DNA of 33,502 nt from Flavobacterium tructae (GCF_002217475.1 NZ_MUHH01000060.1:1-33502); one strand, 5' to 3'; counted from the first letter of the stretch, positions 9,671 through 18,894 are shown. Numbers and translations are program-made. The notes: generated by a model from the letters alone, not told the origin.

Positions 9671-9746
9671 GTAAGATGTGAGTTGTAAAATGTAAAAAGA
9701 AATGGACTAATCCCCCTTGACACATTGCCCACAACTCACATCTTAC
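9671..9746. repeat. 16-bp perfect inverted repeat built of heptamers
   Basis: GTAAGATGTGAGTTGT (9671-9686) is perfectly complementary to ACAACTCACATCTTAC (9731-9746) across a 44-base loop. Both sides keep a 7-base rhythm: GTAAGAT, GTGAGTT, GTAAAAT on the left and CTCACAT, CTTACAT, CTCATAA on the right. The right arm ends 24 bases before the regulator start codon. It could be a transcript structure, an operator or a dispersed element. There is no U tract. Confidence 0.8.
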
Positions 9747-9770
9747 ATCTCATAACGCAAACAGAACACT

Positions 9771-10451
9771 ATGAAAATACTCCTGCTCGAAGACGATTTT
9801 ACCTTATCGAAAGAAATCTCTGCATTCTTTACTTCAAATGGATTCGAGTGTTTTTCTTATTATGATGGTTCATTACTATTGAAGAAGTATTTCCCCTATG
9901 AATATGATTTAATTATTCTGGATATTAATGTTCCCGGAAGTAACGGAATTGAAGTGTGTAAAGGTATTCGGGAAGTCGATAAAAAGACTCCGATTATTAT
10001 GCTCACTGCTTTTAGTGAAATTGAGGATAAATTGGCTTCTTTTGATAATGGTGCCGACGATTATCTGGTTAAACCCTTTCATTTTAAGGAACTGTATGCC
10101 AGAAGTACTTCTCTACTACGTCGAAAAGAAATTCCACAACAGGTAGAAACTAAAATAACGATTGCAGATCTGGAAATTCTGGAAAGCGATATGAAAGTAT
10201 TTCGATCAAACGAAGAAATCAAACTTACTCCTAAAGAATTCAAGCTCATTTTAATCCTGGCCCATGCCAAAGGTAAAGTCTTATCGAAACAATTTATTGC
10301 TGAAAAACTTTGGGATTATCACATCGAAACCAATCAGAATACCATTGAAGTTTATATTAATTTTTTAAGAAAGAAAATCGACAAGGACCATACTGTTAAA
10401 CTTATTCGTACCAAAGTGGGTTACGGATATTATTTAAGCGATCAGGAATGA
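9771..10451 (+). CDS. OmpR-family response regulator of the metal-efflux operon
   Basis: A 226-residue cytoplasmic DNA-binding regulator. The receiver domain (1-120) has the acidic pocket Glu7-Asp8-Asp9, phospho-acceptor Asp51 (LIILD), Thr79 and Lys101 (YLVKPF). A winged-helix Trans_reg_C domain fills about 130-224, ending in the usual RTKVGYGYYL motif. Its stop codon overlaps the start of the sensor kinase by four bases (ATGA), so the pair is translationally coupled. The genes just downstream form a heavy-metal RND efflux set, so the pair is likely a CzcRS/CusRS-like metal sensor system. That role is inferred from position. The phased boxes at 11814-11854 are the best candidate binding site. 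Confidence 0.93.
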   Translation: MKILLLEDDFTLSKEISAFFTSNGFECFSYYDGSLLLKKYFPYEYDLIILDINVPGSNGIEVCKGIREVDKKTPIIMLTAFSEIEDKLASFDNGADDYLVKPFHFKELYARSTSLLRRKEIPQQVETKITIADLEILESDMKVFRSNEEIKLTPKEFKLILILAHAKGKVLSKQFIAEKLWDYHIETNQNTIEVYINFLRKKIDKDHTVKLIRTKVGYGYYLSDQE

Positions 10452-11809
10452 CTTTAAAAAACCGAATATCACTTTTAGTAAGTTTATTATTTACAATCCT
10501 TTTCGGATTGGCTTCTACATTGATATTTGTTTTATACTCTAATTTCAGAAAAGAGGAATTTCGTGATCGATTGGAAATTAAAGCTCTTTCAAACATTAAA
10601 CTTCTCGTTAACGTTAAAGAAGTTGACGATCAACTTTTAAAAGTTATTGATCAGAATTCCATTAACCAACTGTATGATGAGAAAACACTGGTCTTTGATT
10701 CTAACTTCAAACTCATCTACAGTAGTATTGACGATGCCAAGATTAATTGGTCAATTGAAGATCTGAAATACCTTAGAAAACATAAAACATTCTTTAAACA
10801 GCAGGGTGATTACGAAGTATATGGTGTTTTTTATGATACAAAAGACAGGGATTTTTATGCTCTGATATCTGCCACCGACGATTATGGTAAACGAAAATTA
10901 CTTTTCCTAAGGTATACGCTTATTATTTCCTATATCTTTTTTACTTGTATCTGTTGGGTTCTAACCTCTTTTATGGTTAAAAAAGCCATGAGCCCGTTAA
11001 ATATTTTTCACCAAAAAATAAAAAATATCAACGAGAATAATCTCGATACTCGTGTTGCTTCAAAAAACAACAAAAATGAAATTGATCTGATCGCCAATGA
11101 ATTTAATTTCATGATGGATCGAATTGAAGTTTCCTATCAAAAACAAAAAGAATTTACGGCCAATGCCTCACATGAGTTGAGAACTCCCCTATCCAGAATT
11201 ACCTCACAGATTGAAAATACAATTGCTGATCCAGCAACATCTGACAAAGGAAAAAGCTTTCTAAAAACAATATTGTCAGACATCAATCAATTGACTGAAT
11301 TAATTAATTCGCTATTGATCCTTTCTAAAATAGACAATAAGAAAAACGAAAACAAAGAAGTTCATCGTATGGATGAAATTTTGTTTTCGGCTATTGAAAA
11401 TCTGAACAAAAGTTATCCGGAATTTCTAATTTTATTTGAAATAGAAGAAAGCAACAATCTGGATACCGCTTTAGAAATAAATGGTAATAAGAACTTATTG
11501 GAAATTGCCATAAGCAATATCCTGAAAAATGCCTGTGTTTATTCAGATAACAAACAAGCCAAAGTAATTATAAGTACGCAGGATGATCACTTAGTCATCT
11601 CCATTTCAAACACAGGACAAACCTTAAACGAAGAAGAACAAAAAAATCTTTTTCAGCCTTTTATGCGTGGTAAAAACTCGAAAGGCACTACTGGCTTTGG
11701 TCTTGGACTAAGAATTGTTCATCGCATTCTCACACTTCACAATGCATCTATAACCTACAGTGTTCCAGATATTAACACGAATTTATTTCAGTTATTTTTT
11801 CATTTGTAA
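10448..11809 (+). CDS. HAMP-containing membrane sensor histidine kinase
   Basis: A 453-residue inner-membrane kinase, partner of the preceding regulator. Transmembrane segments at about 9-31 and 152-176 enclose a roughly 120-residue periplasmic sensor. HAMP (about 178-230) and HisKA follow, with phospho-acceptor His242 in SHELRTP. The ATPase domain has an N box (Asn361, ILKNA), G1 as SNTG (388-390, Asn in place of the commoner Asp) and G2 as GFGLG (416-420). The SNTG form is common in this kinase class and does not suggest loss of function. The periplasmic sensor would read metal outside the inner membrane; the actual ligand cannot be read from the sequence. Confidence 0.92.
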   Translation: MTLKNRISLLVSLLFTILFGLASTLIFVLYSNFRKEEFRDRLEIKALSNIKLLVNVKEVDDQLLKVIDQNSINQLYDEKTLVFDSNFKLIYSSIDDAKINWSIEDLKYLRKHKTFFKQQGDYEVYGVFYDTKDRDFYALISATDDYGKRKLLFLRYTLIISYIFFTCICWVLTSFMVKKAMSPLNIFHQKIKNINENNLDTRVASKNNKNEIDLIANEFNFMMDRIEVSYQKQKEFTANASHELRTPLSRITSQIENTIADPATSDKGKSFLKTILSDINQLTELINSLLILSKIDNKKNENKEVHRMDEILFSAIENLNKSYPEFLILFEIEESNNLDTALEINGNKNLLEIAISNILKNACVYSDNKQAKVIISTQDDHLVISISNTGQTLNEEEQKNLFQPFMRGKNSKGTTGFGLGLRIVHRILTLHNASITYSVPDINTNLFQLFFHL

Positions 11810-11813
11810 TTTA

Positions 11814-11854
11814 TTTTAAGTTATTTTTAAGGTAGATTTTAAGGTCTCTTAAAG
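11814..11854 (+). promoter_or_regulatory. Phased TTTTAAG boxes: candidate response-regulator operator
   Basis: TTTTAAG occurs at 11814, 11825 and 11837, and a weaker CTTAAAG follows at 11848, giving spacings of 11, 12 and 11 bp. Direct repeats at one helical turn are the usual target of OmpR/PhoB-type regulators. The array begins 4 bases after the kinase stop codon. A -7-like CATATTTG at 11866-11873 would start transcription near 11880, placing the boxes at about -66 to -26, an activator position. The regulator link is inferred. Confidence 0.6.
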
Positions 11855-11893
11855 TCCCGTGATAGCATATTTGTATAAATTAAATTTGATACA

Positions 11894-13138
11894 ATGAGAA
11901 AACTCTGTGCATTCCTACTTGTACTTATCGGTCCGGTAGTTTTGGCTCAAAAAACGGTCAGCCTTCAGGACTGTGAAAGCCAATTCCTTAAAAACAACCT
12001 CTTTTTGTTGGCATCACAATATAATATTGATGCGTCAAAAGCATTAACTATTCAGGCTCGAATTTGGGATAACCCGTCATTAACAGCGGAGCTGAATGCT
12101 TACAACCCCGAAAGAAATCAGTATTTTGATATTGGCAAACAAGGGCAAAAAGCATTTGGTATCGAGCAATTAATTTATTTAGGCGGAAAAAAACGCAATG
12201 AAATAAAACTGGCACAAACCAATGAACAATTGGCTGATTTACAGTTCAATGATTTACTGCGAACTTTAAAACTTCAGTTGAGAAAGAGCTTTTACACTGT
12301 GTACTACAACAAAAAAAGTCTCGAAACTACTGACAACCAGCTAGCGCATATCGAAGATTTGATAAGCTCCTACTCTATACAGGTCGAAAAAGGTAATATT
12401 CCTTTACGAGATCTTGTTCGTCTGCAATCGCTTTATTTAAACTTCAAAAATGAGCGTATGGGGGTTGTCAATGAAAATATTGAAGAACAGGGCAACTTAA
12501 AACTATTACTAAACTCTACCGAAAATGTTGTTCCGGAAGTTACTAAGGAAGAATTTAATAAGTATACCAAAACCATCCCTTTTGATCTTAAAACATTTCA
12601 GGATGAAGCCATTGCAAATCGCCCGGACTATTTAGCCAAACAAAAGGATATTGAAGCAAACGAAATCAATGTAAAATGGCAAAAAGCACTATCCGTCCCT
12701 GATATCACCGTTGGTGCTACCTATGATCAGCGCAGTGGTGCCTTTAACAGAGAAGCTAATCTGACACTTGGAATTCCACTGCCACTTTGGAACAAAAACA
12801 AAGGAAATATTAAGTATGCAAAAACGATTCTCGAGCAGTCAAAAATTGAAAAGCAAAATTTTGACCTTCAATTGCAAACCGAAATTACAACTGCATGGAA
12901 CAAATGGGAAGAATCCCGTAAAAACTATGTGATCATAAAACCTACTGTTAATTCAGATTTTGAAGCAGTTTATAAAGGAATCTTAACCAATTTCCAGAAA
13001 CGAAATATCAGTTTATTAGAATTTACCGATTTTATGGAAAGTTACAATCAGGCTTCTGTTCAGGTAAATGAACTCAAGAAAAAAGTTATCCTTTCGGGTG
13101 AAGAACTAAATAGTACCATCAACAAAGACTTATTCTAA
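11894..13138 (+). CDS. TolC/CzcC-like outer-membrane efflux channel
   Basis: A 414-residue outer-membrane factor of an RND tripartite pump. A signal peptide (about 1-18, ending VLAQ) is followed by long amphipathic helices in two related halves, as in the OEP/TolC family; RPDYLAKQKDIEANE marks the start of the second half. It would form the exit duct that crosses the outer membrane and docks onto the adaptor and pump. It opens the four-gene efflux operon and is 11 bp from the adaptor gene. Length and composition suit CzcC-type heavy-metal channels. Confidence 0.88.
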   Translation: MRKLCAFLLVLIGPVVLAQKTVSLQDCESQFLKNNLFLLASQYNIDASKALTIQARIWDNPSLTAELNAYNPERNQYFDIGKQGQKAFGIEQLIYLGGKKRNEIKLAQTNEQLADLQFNDLLRTLKLQLRKSFYTVYYNKKSLETTDNQLAHIEDLISSYSIQVEKGNIPLRDLVRLQSLYLNFKNERMGVVNENIEEQGNLKLLLNSTENVVPEVTKEEFNKYTKTIPFDLKTFQDEAIANRPDYLAKQKDIEANEINVKWQKALSVPDITVGATYDQRSGAFNREANLTLGIPLPLWNKNKGNIKYAKTILEQSKIEKQNFDLQLQTEITTAWNKWEESRKNYVIIKPTVNSDFEAVYKGILTNFQKRNISLLEFTDFMESYNQASVQVNELKKKVILSGEELNSTINKDLF

Positions 13139-13149
13139 AATTAAACAAA

Positions 13150-14235
13150 ATGAAATATAAACTACTAATAGGAATTGTTCTCGTAAGTTTATCAGTCCTA
13201 AGCTGCAAAAAAGAAGTTGAAAACCCAAGCACTAATACTTCTTTTGCTTTAAGCGAATCGATGCTAAAAACGACTACTACAGCAGAAGCGAAAACACAAC
13301 CGGTAAAAAATGTATTGAGCTTTTACGGAAAAATTACGGCTGATAATAACAAAATGATTGATGTTTATCCTCTCGTAGGCGGAAACGTAATCAAAGTAAA
13401 TGTAGAACTAGGAGATTATGTCCGTAAAGGTCAGGTTTTGGCCACCATAAAAAGTACTGATATTGCTGATTTTGAAAAACAATCTATTGATGCTAAAAAT
13501 GATTTGTTGGTTGCTAAAAATCATCTGAAAGTAGCTCAGGAATTATTTGACGGAAAGTTAAACTCTGAAAGTGATGTACTTCAGGCGAAATCAGAAGTAA
13601 ATAAAGCGCAATCGCAATTGAGTAAAGTTCAGGAAACCTATAAAATTTACAATATCAAAGCGGGGTCTATTTACGAAGTAACTGCCCCAATTAGTGGCTT
13701 TATCATTCAAAAAAGCATTAATCAGGACATGTTATTGCGAAATGACCGCTCCGAAAACATCTTTGATATTGCCGAAATCAGTGAAGTTTGGGCGTTAGCC
13801 AACATCAACGAAATTGATATCAATAAAGTAAAACTGGGTATCGATGCTGATGTTACCACGCTAAGTTATCCTGATAAAGTTTTCAAAGGTAAAGTAGATA
13901 AAATCTTTAATGTAATTGATCCCGAAACTAAAGCCATGCAGGCACGTATAAAACTGGAGAATCCCGGGTACATGTTAAAACCTGATATGAACGCAAATAT
14001 TAAGCTATCGTATAGCGAAAGTGACTCCATGATAGCCGTACCCAGTAAAGCAATTGTTTTTGATAAGAGTAAAAACTTTGTCATGATTTTCAAAGACCGC
14101 AACAACATTGAGACCAGACAAGTAGACGTATACAGAGTCGTTGGCGACGTAACCTACATTTCAAAAGGCTTAAAAGACAACGAAAAAGTAATTACTAACA
14201 ATCAGTTATTTATTTATCGCGCTCTAAACGAATAA
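13150..14235 (+). CDS. czcB: RND efflux periplasmic adaptor (CzcB-like lipoprotein)
   Basis: A 361-residue membrane-fusion protein linking the inner-membrane pump to the outer channel. The N-terminus is a lipoprotein signal with lipobox SVLSC (Cys19), followed by a flexible linker. The biotinyl-lipoyl-like half motif GGNVIKVNVELGDYV lies near residue 80, then an alpha-hairpin (about 115-160) and beta-barrel and membrane-proximal domains (about 200-355). No His-rich metal-binding extension is visible, unlike some CzcB proteins. It lies 4 bp upstream of the porin gene, within one operon. Confidence 0.87.
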   Translation: MKYKLLIGIVLVSLSVLSCKKEVENPSTNTSFALSESMLKTTTTAEAKTQPVKNVLSFYGKITADNNKMIDVYPLVGGNVIKVNVELGDYVRKGQVLATIKSTDIADFEKQSIDAKNDLLVAKNHLKVAQELFDGKLNSESDVLQAKSEVNKAQSQLSKVQETYKIYNIKAGSIYEVTAPISGFIIQKSINQDMLLRNDRSENIFDIAEISEVWALANINEIDINKVKLGIDADVTTLSYPDKVFKGKVDKIFNVIDPETKAMQARIKLENPGYMLKPDMNANIKLSYSESDSMIAVPSKAIVFDKSKNFVMIFKDRNNIETRQVDVYRVVGDVTYISKGLKDNEKVITNNQLFIYRALNE

Positions 14236-14239
14236 ATAC

Positions 14240-15505
14240 ATGGAGAAATCTGTAAAAATATTGAGTTTTGCCACACTATTTATTTCAACACTATCTTTTT
14301 CACAGGAAACAGATTCGATTCGAAAATATAGTCTGGGTTTTCAAATGACATCTATATACCAATACCATCCGGCTTTTCATGCTAATTATTCAGGTACCAA
14401 TAGTATGTCTCCTAAAGAAGAAGGCGCTTTATCCTTAACATCAACCTTGTACCTTGATGTTCCGCTATGGAAAGGAGCTACCTTGACCTTTAACCCTGAA
14501 ATGTCAGGAGGTCAAGGTTTGTCTCAGGCAAGAGGATTGGGAGGCTTTCCTAACGGAGAAACCTTTAGAATTGGAGATACCAAACCTGTTGTTTATGTGG
14601 CAAGAATGCTTTTAGAACAAAAGTTCCAATTTAAAAACAACCACTCATTACAACTGGTTTTCGGAAAATTTGGGTTATCCGATTATTTTGACAATAACTC
14701 CTATTCACACGATCCCAGAACACAGTTCTTAAATTGGGCATTAATGACACATGGAGCTTGGGATTATGCCGCAAATACTCGAGGATATACAGATGGATTG
14801 TACGCTAATTATCAGTTTGATTCCTGGCAGGTAAGAGCTTCTATAAGTGCTTTACCTACTTATGCCAACGGACCGAATGTTGAATTCAGTTTTAAAAATT
14901 CCAACGCAATAAACGTTGAAATTGAAAAACAGCTCGTCTTTGAAAATAATGATACGGCAACCTTAAAACTATTGGGTTTTCGAAATGTTGCCGGAATGGG
15001 AAATTATGACGAAGCCAATTCAAATTTTATAACAATGCCTGACATAAAAAGTACCCGACAAGATGGGCGCACCAAATATGGCATTGGTTTAAACATGGAT
15101 TATACGCACGGAGATACTTGGGGATTGTTTGCCCGAATGAGCTATAATGACGGTAAAAATGAAACCTGGGCCTTTACCGAAATTGACCGATCGGCACAGT
15201 TAGGAATGCATTTGAACGGAAAGATGTGGAACCGAAATAAGGATTTTGCCGGTATTGCCATAGTTGCCAACGGATTATCCAATTCGCATAAACAATATCA
15301 AAAACTTGGCGGAGATGGTTTCATGATCGGTGACGGTACATTAAACTACGGTATAGAACAAATTGCAGAAGTTTTCTATTCGTTCTTAGTACCCAATACT
15401 CATATTACGCTTTCGCCGGATTATCAGTTTGCCATCAATCCTGCCTATAATAAAGACAGAGGTCCGGTACAATTTTTTGCCTTACGGTTTCATACAGAAT
15501 TCTAA
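14240..15505 (+). CDS. OprB-like outer-membrane porin inside the efflux operon
   Basis: A 421-residue predicted outer-membrane beta-barrel with an N-terminal signal peptide (cleavage near SFSQ, about residue 21) and a terminal aromatic residue (FHTEF). The segments LWKGATLTFNPE, GGFPNGETFRIGD and MTHGAWDYAANTRGY resemble the carbohydrate-selective porin family OprB. It starts 4 bp after the adaptor gene and precedes the RND pump, so it should be cotranscribed with them. In this context it may pass a metal chelate or another solute rather than sugar. The family call is good; the substrate is unknown. Confidence 0.75.
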   Translation: MEKSVKILSFATLFISTLSFSQETDSIRKYSLGFQMTSIYQYHPAFHANYSGTNSMSPKEEGALSLTSTLYLDVPLWKGATLTFNPEMSGGQGLSQARGLGGFPNGETFRIGDTKPVVYVARMLLEQKFQFKNNHSLQLVFGKFGLSDYFDNNSYSHDPRTQFLNWALMTHGAWDYAANTRGYTDGLYANYQFDSWQVRASISALPTYANGPNVEFSFKNSNAINVEIEKQLVFENNDTATLKLLGFRNVAGMGNYDEANSNFITMPDIKSTRQDGRTKYGIGLNMDYTHGDTWGLFARMSYNDGKNETWAFTEIDRSAQLGMHLNGKMWNRNKDFAGIAIVANGLSNSHKQYQKLGGDGFMIGDGTLNYGIEQIAEVFYSFLVPNTHITLSPDYQFAINPAYNKDRGPVQFFALRFHTEF

Positions 15506-15581
15506 GCGGAAATATATCATATAAAATGCTTCAGAAAAAAGCATCATAAATAAAAATTCATCCTTAAAAATACTTTTTAAA

Positions 15582-18500
15582 ATGAACAAATTCATAAGAA
15601 ACATTATAGCTTTCTCCCTTAAAAATAAGGCCTTTACTTTTTTCTGGGTGGGATTATTGGCCGTAGCAGGATTCATTTCTTTCAAGAATATGCCAATCGA
15701 TGCTTTTCCGGACGTAACCAATACCCAAATTATTATCATTACTCAATGGAATGGGAAAAGTGCCGAAGAAGTCGAACGTTTTGTAACCTCACCTATCGAG
15801 ATCTCAATGAACTCGGTACAAAAGAAAACCAGCGTTCGCAGTATTACAATGTTTGGTCTGTCAGTGATCAAAATTATTTTTGACGATGGAGTCGATGATA
15901 CTTTTGCACGTCTTCAGGTCAATAACTTACTAAAAAATGTATCTCTTCCCGACGATGTAGAACCGGATGTTCAGCCGCCTTATGGACCAACAGGTGAGAT
16001 TTTCAGATATATTGTAAAAAGTGACAGTAGAGACAGTAGAGAATTGTTAACCTATCAAAACTGGGTAATAGACAAACAATTACGTTCTGTTCCCGGTGTT
16101 GCCGATCTAAACGTTTTTGGAGGGCAAACTAAAACCTATGAAGTTGGAGTTGATCCGATAAAATTAGCCAAATACAACATTACACCACTTCAGGTTTATA
16201 ATGCTGTAAATGGTGGCAACCTGAATGTTGGTGGTGATATCATTGAAAAAAATGGTCAGGCCTTTGTTGTTCGTGGAGTTGGTCTTTTAAAATCGATCCA
16301 GGATCTTGAAAATATTATTGTTGACGATGCCAAAGGAAACCCAATTTTAGTCAAGAATTTAGCCACTGTGTATGAAAGTGCGATGCCAAGAGTCGGACAA
16401 ACCGGTTTAGCGAAGAACGATGATGTTGTTGAAGGTATCATCGTCATGCGAAAAGGCGAAAATCCACAAGAAACTTTAGCTTTAATTAAGGCCAAAATAC
16501 AAGATCTGAACGATAATGTGCTTCCAAAAGACATTAAACTAGTAACCTTTTACGATCGTGATAATTTAATGAACTTCACGACGGAAACCGTTATGCACAA
16601 CTTATTTGAAGGAATCATTCTCGTTACCTGCGTAGTATTCCTCTTCATGGCCGACTGGAGGACCACTTTCACCGTTTCGATTGTTATTCCGCTTTCCTTA
16701 TTATTTGCCTTCTTATGTCTTAAAATGATGGGAATGAGCGCTAACCTGTTGAGTTTAGGTGCGGTCGATTTCGGAATTATTATTGATGGTGCTGTAGTAA
16801 TGGTCGAAGGACTATTCGTAGTTTTAGATCATCGCGCACATCAACTGGGAATGACGGCCTACAATAAAATAGCAAAAGGAAGTCTGATTAAAAAAACCGG
16901 AGCAGAAATGGGTAAAGCCATATTCTTTTCTAAGTTAATTATTATCACAGCCCTCCTTCCTATATTCTCTTTCCAGAAAGTAGAAGGAAAAATGTTCTCA
17001 CCTTTGGCATATACCCTTGGTTTTGCTTTAATGGGAGCCTTACTATTTACGCTAACATTGGTGCCTGTTTTATCACATATTTTATTGAATAAGAATGTGA
17101 AGGAAAAAAACAATCCGTTTGTTAATTTCTGGGATCGAATAGTAAGTAAAGGTTTTGCGTGGACTTTCAAACACAAGGTAAAAGCACTTGTAGGATCTAT
17201 AGCGCTTTTAGTAACGGTTTTCTTTTCAGCTACCTTTTTAGGAACCGAATTTTTGCCTCAGTTAAACGAAGGTGCCTTATGGGTAACAGCTGAATTACCG
17301 ATGAGTACATCATTGCCTGAAAGTGTTAAAACAGCAGCGATGATTCGAAAAGATTTGGAAAGTTTTCCAGAAGTTAAAAATGTTTTGTCGCAAACCGGAA
17401 GAAGTAACGACGGAACAGATCCGAATGGTTTCGGGTTTATACAGCTTCAGGTGGATTTAAAGCCAAAATCAGAATGGACGCGAAAAATAACAATGGACGA
17501 ACTAATTAACGAAATGGACGATAAATTAAAAGTTCATCAGGGAATTACGTACAACTACTCACAACCCGTAATTGATAACGTAGCCGAATCTGTTGCCGGT
17601 TTTAAAGCCTCCAATGCCGTAAAAATTTATGGAGATGATCTTGACAAACTGAATGAACTATCAAACGAAGTCTTGGCACAGATTAAAAACATCCCGGGTA
17701 TTAAAGATGCCGGAATCCTTCGAAATGTTGGACAGCCTGAAATTAGTGTTGTTTTGGACCGAGATAAAATGGCTGCTTACGGTGTAACACTGAGTGATGC
17801 ACAGGCCGTTTTAGAATTAGCATTTGGAGGAAAAACAGCTACTCAAAAGTATGAAGACGATAAAAAATTTGATGTGAGAGTACGTTTTTCAAAAGAGTAT
17901 CGTAAAGATGAGAATGATATCGCCGAACTTAAGGTTCCAACGATTAGCGGAATTAAGATTCCATTAAAAGAAATATCCGATTTAAAGACTATCACAGGTC
18001 CTGCTTTTATTTATCGAGATAATACCAAGCGTTTTATTGGGGTAAAATTCTCAGTTCGTGATCGAGATCTGGGAAGTACCATTGCCGAAGCACAGGCAAA
18101 AGTAGCTAAATTGAAACTTCCAACTGGCTATACTGTTGGCTGGACAGGGGAATTTGAAAATCAGGTTCGTGCCAGTGCCCGATTGGCACAAGTGGTACCG
18201 ATCAGTTTAATTGGGATATTTGTGCTCTTATTCATTCTGTTTGGAAATATTAAAGATTCGCTTTTGGTTCTGGCTAATGTTCCGTTCGCCATTATTGGCG
18301 GAATCATTGCTCTGCATCTTACCCGAATGAATTTTGGAATCTCTGCTGGTGTTGGTTTTATCGCATTACTGGGAATCTGTATTCAAAACGGTGTAATTCT
18401 GATCTCTGAATTTCATCATAATTTAAAAGCAAAATTCTCACTCGAAGAATCTATTTTTATGGGAGTAAAAGCCCGAACAAGAGCTGTTGTGATGACCGCA

Positions 18501-18680
18501 TTGATGGCTTCGATAGGTTTAATGCCGGCCGCCATTTCTACCGGAATTGGTTCTGAATCACAAAAACCGTTAGCCATTGTAATTATTGGAGGTTTAATTA
18601 CGGCAACGATTCTAACCCTTTTGGTATTCCCTATAATCTTCTGGGTATTCAACCGTAAAAAACATATTCCAATTGAATAA
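15582..18680 (+). CDS. czcA: CzcA-type heavy-metal RND efflux pump
   Basis: A 1032-residue proton-driven pump of the inner membrane with the usual twelve-helix RND layout and two large periplasmic regions (about 35-335 and 560-860). The fourth-helix motif DFGIIIDGAVVMVE places Asp396, Asp402 and Glu409 in the spacing used by divalent-cation pumps of the Czc class (Zn, Co, Cd, or Ni). The copper/silver (CusA) type of this motif is different. Metal choice is therefore likely divalent but not proven. The gene ends the operon, 76 bp after the porin gene, and is followed by a strong terminator (18737-18766). Confidence 0.92.
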   Translation: MNKFIRNIIAFSLKNKAFTFFWVGLLAVAGFISFKNMPIDAFPDVTNTQIIIITQWNGKSAEEVERFVTSPIEISMNSVQKKTSVRSITMFGLSVIKIIFDDGVDDTFARLQVNNLLKNVSLPDDVEPDVQPPYGPTGEIFRYIVKSDSRDSRELLTYQNWVIDKQLRSVPGVADLNVFGGQTKTYEVGVDPIKLAKYNITPLQVYNAVNGGNLNVGGDIIEKNGQAFVVRGVGLLKSIQDLENIIVDDAKGNPILVKNLATVYESAMPRVGQTGLAKNDDVVEGIIVMRKGENPQETLALIKAKIQDLNDNVLPKDIKLVTFYDRDNLMNFTTETVMHNLFEGIILVTCVVFLFMADWRTTFTVSIVIPLSLLFAFLCLKMMGMSANLLSLGAVDFGIIIDGAVVMVEGLFVVLDHRAHQLGMTAYNKIAKGSLIKKTGAEMGKAIFFSKLIIITALLPIFSFQKVEGKMFSPLAYTLGFALMGALLFTLTLVPVLSHILLNKNVKEKNNPFVNFWDRIVSKGFAWTFKHKVKALVGSIALLVTVFFSATFLGTEFLPQLNEGALWVTAELPMSTSLPESVKTAAMIRKDLESFPEVKNVLSQTGRSNDGTDPNGFGFIQLQVDLKPKSEWTRKITMDELINEMDDKLKVHQGITYNYSQPVIDNVAESVAGFKASNAVKIYGDDLDKLNELSNEVLAQIKNIPGIKDAGILRNVGQPEISVVLDRDKMAAYGVTLSDAQAVLELAFGGKTATQKYEDDKKFDVRVRFSKEYRKDENDIAELKVPTISGIKIPLKEISDLKTITGPAFIYRDNTKRFIGVKFSVRDRDLGSTIAEAQAKVAKLKLPTGYTVGWTGEFENQVRASARLAQVVPISLIGIFVLLFILFGNIKDSLLVLANVPFAIIGGIIALHLTRMNFGISAGVGFIALLGICIQNGVILISEFHHNLKAKFSLEESIFMGVKARTRAVVMTALMASIGLMPAAISTGIGSESQKPLAIVIIGGLITATILTLLVFPIIFWVFNRKKHIPIE

Positions 18681-18736
18681 AAACATTGAAGATAGATTAA
18701 TTGGTTAAATTAATTTGATTAAGTTTTAGCGAAGAA

Positions 18737-18766
18737 AGCATCATTATTTTTAATGGTGCTTTTTTT
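18737..18766 (+). terminator. Intrinsic terminator of the efflux operon
   Basis: AGCATCATTA (18737-18746) pairs with TAATGGTGCT (18751-18760), ten base pairs with one G-U, around a TTTT loop and followed by a run of T to 18766. It lies 56 bases after the pump stop codon. Confidence 0.9.
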
Positions 18767-18818
18767 ATATCATTTCAGGAAAAGAAACGCTCCTCCTTTC
18801 ATTAAGATCATTTTAAAT

Positions 18819-18856
18819 CTCTGTGATGCTCTGTGTGCGCTTTGTGTGGCTTTGTG
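18819..18856. repeat. CTYTGTG array at helical-turn spacing
   Basis: CTCTGTG at 18819 and 18829, then CTTTGTG at 18840 and 18850: four units with spacings of 10, 11 and 10 bp. The array lies between the efflux terminator and the ankyrin terminator, where no gene is seen. Confidence 0.65.
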
Positions 18857-18894
18857 AAATAATAATAGAAACAAGACATCACCCCTATAAAATG

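Noticed and set aside
10448..11809. Asn instead of Asp in the G1 box (SNTG) of the sensor kinase
   Set aside because: SNTG is common in active kinases of this class and does not suggest a dead enzyme.
11881..11888. TAAATTTG just before the TolC-like gene
   Set aside because: It matches the -7 consensus, but transcription would start at the ATG itself; CATATTTG at 11866-11873 fits the operator spacing better.
15526..15544. ATGCTT / AAGCAT hairpin between the porin and pump genes
   Set aside because: Six-bp stem with no T tract; too weak to call a terminator or processing site.
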